Positions 4,511-7,964 of a stretch of 7,964 nucleotides of DNA are shown one piece after another; the first letter of the stretch is position 1; the number at the start of each line of letters is the position of its first letter. This DNA is from Aphodomonas sp964553125 (lineage in GTDB: Bacteria; Bacillota; Clostridia; Christensenellales; Aristaeellaceae): positions 1 to 7,964 of the forward strand of contig CAZKJW010000108.1 in assembly GCA_964553125.1 (NCBI GenBank). The letters are read 5' to 3'. The translations under genes were made by a program, and so were the position numbers. The notes under the pieces were generated by a model. It was given only the letters and a program-made list of their open reading frames with translations, ran no database searches and was not told the DNA's origin.

Positions 4511-5776
4511 GTGCTTGAGACGATACGCAACGCATGGAAGGTCAAGGAACTTCGCAAGAAGATCCTCTACACGCTTGCCATGCTGCTGGTGTACCGCCTG
4601 GCCGGCGTCATTCCGGTTGCCGGTATCGACACCGCGAAGGTTGCCTCCACGATGGAAAACTTCTCGCTGCTGAACTTCATGGCTGCCATGACCGGTAACC
4701 AGTTCAGCCAGATGACCATCATGGCGATGGGCATTACGCCGTACATCAACGCGTCCATCATCATGCAGCTGCTCACCGTCGCCATCCCCTATCTGGAGAA
4801 CCTCCAGAAGGAAGGCGAGGAAGGCCGCAAGAAGATCGCGCAGTATACGCGCTATGCCACCGTCGTTCTCGGCTTCATTCAGGCTGTCGGCCTCGTCGTC
4901 GGCATGGGCGCGATGAAGTCCGATACTTTCGGCTCTCCGTTCATTACCTCCTGCGTCATCGGTATCTCGATGGCCGCCGGCACCGCGCTGGCGATGTGGA
5001 TCGGCGAGCGGATCACGAAGGAAGGCGTCGGCAACGGCATTTCCCTGCTGATCTTTGCCGGCATCATCGCTTCTCTGTTCACCTGGTGCGTGTCCGGCGT
5101 GACCACGCTGGTGACCGCCTTCAGCGTCAAGGCGCTGATCGTGGCAATCCTGCTGGTCGTTGGCGTGCTGGCGATGGTTGTCGCCGTCACGTTCGTGAGC
5201 ATGGGCGAGCGCCGCATCCCCGTCGCGTATGCAAAGCGCGTCGTGGGCCGCAAGATGTATGGCGGCCAGAGCACGCATATCCCGCTGAAGGTCAACTCCG
5301 GCGGCGTGCTCCCGCTGATCTTCGCGTATTCGATCATCCAGTTCCCCGGCACGATCATGGGCTTCTGGTCCACTTCCAAGATCGCGCAGTGGTGGAATAA
5401 TTCCTTCATGTACAGCGTATGGTATCAGCTGGTTCTTGCCATCCTGATCGTGCTGTTCGCGTACTTCTATTCGAGCATCACCTTCAACCCGCAGGATATC
5501 GCCAAGAACGTGCAGCAGAATGGCGGCACGATTCCGGGTATCCGTCAGGGCAAGCCCACCGTCGATTACCTCGCCCGCACTTCGCATCGGCTGATCCTCT
5601 TCGAGGGCATCTTCCTTGCGCTGCTGGCGACCATCCCGACGATGCTCTCGATCTGGGGCGGCATCAATCTGCCGTTCGCGGCCAGCTCCCTGCTGATCGC
5701 CGTCTCCGTCTCGCTCGAGACGATGAAGCAGATCGAAAGCGAGATGCTCATGCGTCACTACAAGGGATTCCTTTAA
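4511..5776 (+). CDS. secY: Protein translocase subunit SecY
   Basis: SecY (421 residues, usual 420-440) is the channel of the Sec translocon in the cytoplasmic membrane; it works with SecE, SecG, SecA and the ribosome. About ten membrane segments are visible, near residues 18-36, 66-90, 113-133, 144-163, 174-193, 206-230, 262-282, 306-322, 360-380 and 385-401. The first SecY signature is an exact match at 69-88. The GERITKEGVGNGIS motif is at 165-178. The cytosolic loop before segment 7 has the conserved KRVVGRKMYGGQSTHIPLK stretch (242-260), and the C-terminus ends MRHYKGFL. The start is GTG at 4511, one base after the rplO stop, with a strong ribosome binding site. It closes the classical spc operon. 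Confidence 0.98.
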   Translation: MLETIRNAWKVKELRKKILYTLAMLLVYRLAGVIPVAGIDTAKVASTMENFSLLNFMAAMTGNQFSQMTIMAMGITPYINASIIMQLLTVAIPYLENLQKEGEEGRKKIAQYTRYATVVLGFIQAVGLVVGMGAMKSDTFGSPFITSCVIGISMAAGTALAMWIGERITKEGVGNGISLLIFAGIIASLFTWCVSGVTTLVTAFSVKALIVAILLVVGVLAMVVAVTFVSMGERRIPVAYAKRVVGRKMYGGQSTHIPLKVNSGGVLPLIFAYSIIQFPGTIMGFWSTSKIAQWWNNSFMYSVWYQLVLAILIVLFAYFYSSITFNPQDIAKNVQQNGGTIPGIRQGKPTVDYLARTSHRLILFEGIFLALLATIPTMLSIWGGINLPFAASSLLIAVSVSLETMKQIESEMLMRHYKGFL

Positions 5777-5789
5777 TCTGATGTAACAT

Positions 5790-5815
5790 GTGGCCGGGGC
5801 GTCAGTCCCGGCCGC
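5790..5815 (+). other. Hairpin between secY and adk
   Basis: GGCCGGG (5792-5798) pairs with CCCGGCC (5807-5813). It is extended to 9 bp by G-C and T-G pairs at 5790-5791 and 5814-5815, around an 8-base loop. It starts 14 bases after the secY stop. What follows is CAAACC rather than a T tract, so it is not a standard intrinsic terminator. It may stabilise or process the mRNA, or pause polymerase between the ribosomal and adk segments. It ends 9 bases before the adk ribosome binding site AAAGGAGG (5825-5832). Confidence 0.75.
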
Positions 5816-5839
5816 AAACCAACGAAAGGAGGATGCCCC

Positions 5840-6466
5840 ATGAATCTGATTTTCTTAGGCGCCCCTGGTTCCGGAAAAGGTACGCAGGCCGCTCGCATCA
5901 GCGAATGGTTGAACATCCCGAGCCTTTCGACGGGTGAAATGCTGCGCGGTCACATCAAGCAGGGCACCGAGCTGGGCAAGCAGGCGAAAGATCACATCGA
6001 CGCCGGCCGCCTTGTCCCGGATGAGCTGGTCATCTCGATGCTGAAGGAGCGCCTTGCGCTCCCCGATGTAAAGAACGGCCTGATCCTCGACGGATTCCCG
6101 CGCACAAAGCAGCAGGCGGAAACTCTCGACGGCATTCTGAAGATTGATCGCGTGATCTATCTTGCAGTTCCGGCCGAAGTGATCGTCCTGCGCATGACGG
6201 GTCGCCGTGTGTGTCCGAACTGCGGTGCAACGTATCATACGAGCCTGAAAGGCTATTCCGGAAATTGCGACAAGTGCGGCGTGACGCTGACGGTTCGCGA
6301 GGACGACAAGCCGGAAACGGTGCGCAATCGCATTGCCGTCTATCAGGAACAGACCGCTCCGCTGATCGAGTTTTACGGAAGCCGCGGCAACTTGATCCCC
6401 GTTGACGAAAAGGGCGAAGGCACTCCCGACGAAGTTACCGAAATGATTAAGAAGGCGCTTCAATGA
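5840..6466 (+). CDS. adk: Adenylate kinase, zinc-LID type
   Basis: Adenylate kinase (208 residues) catalyses ATP + AMP to 2 ADP in the cytoplasm and keeps adenylates balanced. The P-loop GAPGSGKGT is at residues 7-15. The AMP-binding segment with TGEMLR is at 31-36 and the DGFPRT motif at 84-89. The LID domain (about 121-160) carries four cysteines, C125, C128, C143 and C146, the structural zinc site usual in Bacillota, followed by REDD (153-156) and the R-rich VRNR segment. The LID loop is slightly shorter than in Bacillus (15 rather than 17 residues between cysteine pairs), which accounts for part of the shorter length. ATG 5840 follows AAAGGAGG by 7 bases. The stop overlaps the map start by 4 bases (ATGA). 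Confidence 0.98.
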   Translation: MNLIFLGAPGSGKGTQAARISEWLNIPSLSTGEMLRGHIKQGTELGKQAKDHIDAGRLVPDELVISMLKERLALPDVKNGLILDGFPRTKQQAETLDGILKIDRVIYLAVPAEVIVLRMTGRRVCPNCGATYHTSLKGYSGNCDKCGVTLTVREDDKPETVRNRIAVYQEQTAPLIEFYGSRGNLIPVDEKGEGTPDEVTEMIKKALQ

Positions 6467-7218
6467 TTACGCTCAAGAACGCCGAACAAATCGGCAAGAT
6501 GCGTGAAGCGGGGCATGTGCTGCACGATGTGCTAATGGAGGTATGCAAGGCCGTTGAGCCGGGCGTCACCACAAAGCATCTCGACCACATCGCCGAGCGG
6601 CTCATCCGCCAGGCGGGCGGAAAGCCTTCCTTCCTTGGGTTTGAGGGCTATCCGGCTTCGCTGTGTACTTCGGTTGACGACGTTGTCGTGCATGGAATCC
6701 CCGACGATAAGCCTTTGAAAGAGGGCTCCATCGTGGGGCTGGATATCGGCATCATCCTCGACGGATGGCAGTCCGATATGGCCAGAACCGTGTGCGTCGG
6801 AAACGTCAGCCCGGAAACGAAGCGTCTTGTTGAAGTAACGAAGCAGAGTTTCTTTAAGGGGCTTGCGTTTTGCAAGCCGGGTTACCGGCTGGGAGATGTC
6901 GGCAACGCCATTCAGCGTTATGCTGAGGGCGAAGGTTATTCGGTAGTGCGCGCGCTGTGCGGCCATGGAATCGGCCGCGAAATGCACGAGGATCCCGAGG
7001 TTCCCAACTATGGCATCGCCGGTCACGGCGTCAGGCTCCGTCCGGGCATGACGATCGCAATCGAGCCGATGATCAACGCAGGGGATTATGAGGTGACTCT
7101 CGATGGCTGGCATGTGGCAACCAAAGACGGGAGCTACAGCGCTCACTACGAAAACACGGTTCTCATAACCGCTGGCGAGCCAGAGATTCTCTCCATGCGG
7201 GGAATGAGGGACGCTTGA
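6463..7218 (+). CDS. map: Methionine aminopeptidase, type I
   Basis: This enzyme removes the initiator methionine from nascent proteins at the ribosome; it has 251 residues, normal for type Ia without an N-terminal extension. All five metal ligands of the pita-bread fold can be placed: D94, D105, H168, E201 and E230. The substrate histidines H77 and H175 are also present, in contexts VVVHGIP and GREMHEDP. It has no N-terminal zinc or SH3-binding extension. The start ATG overlaps the adk stop by 4 bases, with only a weak GAAGG about 7 bases upstream, so translation probably depends on coupling to adk. Its own stop overlaps the next gene's ATG (TGATG). Confidence 0.98.
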   Translation: MITLKNAEQIGKMREAGHVLHDVLMEVCKAVEPGVTTKHLDHIAERLIRQAGGKPSFLGFEGYPASLCTSVDDVVVHGIPDDKPLKEGSIVGLDIGIILDGWQSDMARTVCVGNVSPETKRLVEVTKQSFFKGLAFCKPGYRLGDVGNAIQRYAEGEGYSVVRALCGHGIGREMHEDPEVPNYGIAGHGVRLRPGMTIAIEPMINAGDYEVTLDGWHVATKDGSYSAHYENTVLITAGEPEILSMRGMRDA

Positions 7219-7496
7219 TGAAAAAGATACCGATCGAACCGGGACGCGCCGTGCTTTCCGTAGCGGGGCGAGATTCCGGAAGGCGCTTCATAGCGCTGAA
7301 AGTCGAGGGAGACTACGCGTACATCGCCGACGGCGATCTGCGCAGGGTTGAAAAGCCCAAGAAAAAAAAGCGCATGCATCTGCGGGCAAAACCGGAAACA
7401 TTCCCGGAAATTGCAGAGCTGCTGCGCGAAGGCAACCTGCCTGAGAACGCACAGCTGCGCAGATGTTTAGCCGACCGACCTTCGGGGGAGGATTAG
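7218..7496 (+). CDS. Small KOW-domain RNA-binding protein (L14e-like)
   Basis: This is a 92-residue basic protein between map and infA, the place where many Bacillota carry a KOW-domain protein annotated as ribosomal L14E/L6E/L27E-like (B. subtilis has one at the same position, from memory ybzG). The KOW-like part is at about residues 8-44: PGRAVLSVAGRDSGRRFIALK, then a DGDLRRV turn. A lysine run KPKKKKRMHL (46-55) follows, then a helical, acidic-basic tail. Its function is not established; RNA or ribosome binding is inferred from the fold. ATG 7218 shares one base with the map stop and has GAGGG at 7206-7210. A TTG at 7215 in frame would add one residue and is less likely. Eight consecutive A (7362-7369) encode the lysine run. 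Confidence 0.88.
   Translation: MKKIPIEPGRAVLSVAGRDSGRRFIALKVEGDYAYIADGDLRRVEKPKKKKRMHLRAKPETFPEIAELLREGNLPENAQLRRCLADRPSGED
7486..7492 (+). promoter_or_regulatory. Ribosome binding site of infA
   Basis: GGGAGGA lies 7 bases before the TTG at 7500 and overlaps the last codons of the KOW gene. It decides the infA start, since no ATG exists nearby in that frame before the conserved N-terminus. Confidence 0.85.
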
Positions 7497-7499
7497 GAT

Positions 7500-7721
7500 T
7501 TGGCCAAGGACGATGTAATTGAAGTCGAAGGTACCGTAGAAGAAGCGCTGCCGAACGCGATGTTCAAGGTTGCGCTGCCAAACGGCCACGTGGTCATGGC
7601 GCACATCTCCGGCAAGATGCGCATGAACTTCATCCGGATTTATCCGGGTGATAAGGTAACGCTGGAGCTTTCTCCGTATGATCTTACGAGGGGCCGCATT
7701 ACCTGGCGCAGCAAGGCCTGA
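7500..7721 (+). CDS. infA: Translation initiation factor IF-1 (TTG start)
   Basis: IF-1 (73 residues, usual 71-73) is an S1-like OB-fold protein. It binds the 30S A site during initiation and, with IF-3, tunes start-codon selection. The sequence MAKDDVIEVEGTVEEALPN, the central GHVVMAHISGKMRMNFIRI segment (residues 29-47) and the ending SPYDLTRGRITWR are diagnostic. The initiation codon is TTG at 7500. The next in-frame ATG, at 7560, would remove the first strand of the fold, so TTG is required. The gene starts 3 bases after the KOW gene stop. A rare start codon on a gene for an initiation factor may limit or tune its expression. Confidence 0.97.
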   Translation: MAKDDVIEVEGTVEEALPNAMFKVALPNGHVVMAHISGKMRMNFIRIYPGDKVTLELSPYDLTRGRITWRSKA

Positions 7722-7746
7722 CAGAACAAATCAGGAGGAAAAAAGA

Positions 7747-7860
7747 ATGAAAGTTCGTCCGTCTGTGAAACCCATCTGCGAAAAGTGCAAGATCATCAAG
7801 CGCAAGGGCCGCGTGATGGTTATCTGCGAGAACCCCAAGCATAAGCAGCGTCAGGGCTGA
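7747..7860 (+). CDS. rpmJ: 50S ribosomal protein L36, zinc-binding form
   Basis: L36 (37 residues) is the smallest large-subunit protein. Ligands C11, C14, C27 and H32 of its zinc ribbon are all present, so this is the zinc-binding (C+) form. MKVRPSVKPICEKCK and the ending HKQRQG are classic. ATG 7747 has AGGAGG at 7733-7738, 8 bases upstream, in the 25-base gap after infA. The frame is open further upstream, but only inside infA. In many Bacillota rpsM, rpsK and rpoA follow directly. Here the gene is followed by an intrinsic terminator. Confidence 0.98.
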   Translation: MKVRPSVKPICEKCKIIKRKGRVMVICENPKHKQRQG

Positions 7861-7883
7861 GAAGCCAGACACTGGAAACATCC

Positions 7884-7935
7884 CCTCTCCCGTGGGCGTG
7901 CGGTATCGCACGCTGCGGGAGAGGTTTTTTGTTTT
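7884..7935 (+). terminator. Strong intrinsic terminator after rpmJ
   Basis: CCTCTCCCG (7884-7892) pairs with CGGGAGAGG (7916-7924). Inside it, GCGTGCG (7896-7902) pairs with CGCACGC (7907-7913) around a GTAT loop, with a small internal loop between the two helices, giving 16 perfect pairs. TTTTTTGTTTT (7925-7935) follows at once. This is a textbook Rho-independent terminator in the plus direction, 23 bases after the rpmJ stop. No T tract is seen on the opposite strand, so it is not bidirectional. It either ends the operon or acts as an attenuator in front of downstream genes outside the window. Confidence 0.95.
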
Positions 7936-7939
7936 ATGC

Positions 7940-7954
7940 GGCGCAAAAGCGCCT
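7940..7954 (+). repeat. Short hairpin resembling one in the rpsH-rplF gap
   Basis: GGCGC (7940-7944) pairs with GCGCC (7949-7953) around AAAA. With the next T it differs by one base from the hairpin at 2271-2285 (GGCGC, GAAA, GCGCCT). It lies in the non-coding end of the window after the terminator. Two copies suggest a dispersed short palindromic repeat, but GC-rich hairpins can also match by chance. Confidence 0.5.
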
Positions 7955-7964
7955 TGAGGCGGCC

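Noticed and set aside
4451..5758. A 435-codon open frame on the minus strand covering nearly all of secY
   Set aside because: It is fully antisense to a well-conserved gene. It translates to a His/Asp/Arg/Gln-rich sequence with no recognisable domain, as expected from the codon bias of the real gene.
1..7964. CRISPR array, insertion sequence, phage or toxin-antitoxin genes
   Set aside because: There are no regularly spaced direct repeats, no transposase or integrase, and every gene is a conserved housekeeping gene in the expected order and on one strand.

Overview
The window is a contiguous stretch of the S10/spc ribosomal-protein locus, all on the plus strand. It runs from the 3' end of rpsQ through the whole spc operon to secY. 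It then continues through the Bacillota-style tail adk, map, a small KOW-domain protein, infA and rpmJ, and ends at a strong intrinsic terminator. Several features point to a moderately GC-rich member of Bacillota, most likely class Clostridia: near-consensus AAGGAGG ribosome binding sites before most genes, the short zinc-binding S14, the zinc-LID adenylate kinase, the order secY-adk-map-KOW-infA-rpmJ, and an S5 with an N-terminal extension. I cannot name the genus from sequence alone.

Layout: rpsQ (partial, 1-161), rplN, rplX, rplE, rpsN, rpsH (to 2062), then a 283-base gap (2063-2345), rplF, rplR, rpsE, rpmD, rplO, secY (to 5776), a 63-base gap with one hairpin, adk, map, the KOW gene, infA, rpmJ (to 7860), and a terminator at 7884-7935. 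Apart from the two named gaps, neighbouring genes are 1-25 bases apart or overlap by 1-4 bases. Several stop codons are fused to the next gene's Shine-Dalgarno sequence (TAAGGAGG), so translational coupling is likely throughout.

How the genes work together: S17, L14, L24, L5, S14, S8, L6, L18, S5, L30 and L15 are structural ribosomal proteins. SecY is the translocon channel that receives secreted and membrane proteins. Methionine aminopeptidase trims nascent chains. IF-1 and L36 serve initiation and the large subunit, and adenylate kinase balances adenine nucleotides. Four proteins carry recognisable zinc sites: L24, S14, Adk and L36.

The coding content is ordinary and highly conserved. The unusual part is the 283-base rpsH-rplF gap. 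It is packed with at least nine consecutive GC-rich hairpins, including a 14-bp perfect palindrome and several GAAA or TTTT loops. It ends with a possible anti-Shine-Dalgarno pairing in front of rplF. It is the best candidate here for an undescribed regulatory or structured RNA, though it could instead be a cluster of short palindromic repeats. A near-identical copy of one of its hairpins lies just beyond the terminator at the right end. The other items (S5 extension, TTG start of infA, secY-adk hairpin, early terminator after rpmJ) are modest.
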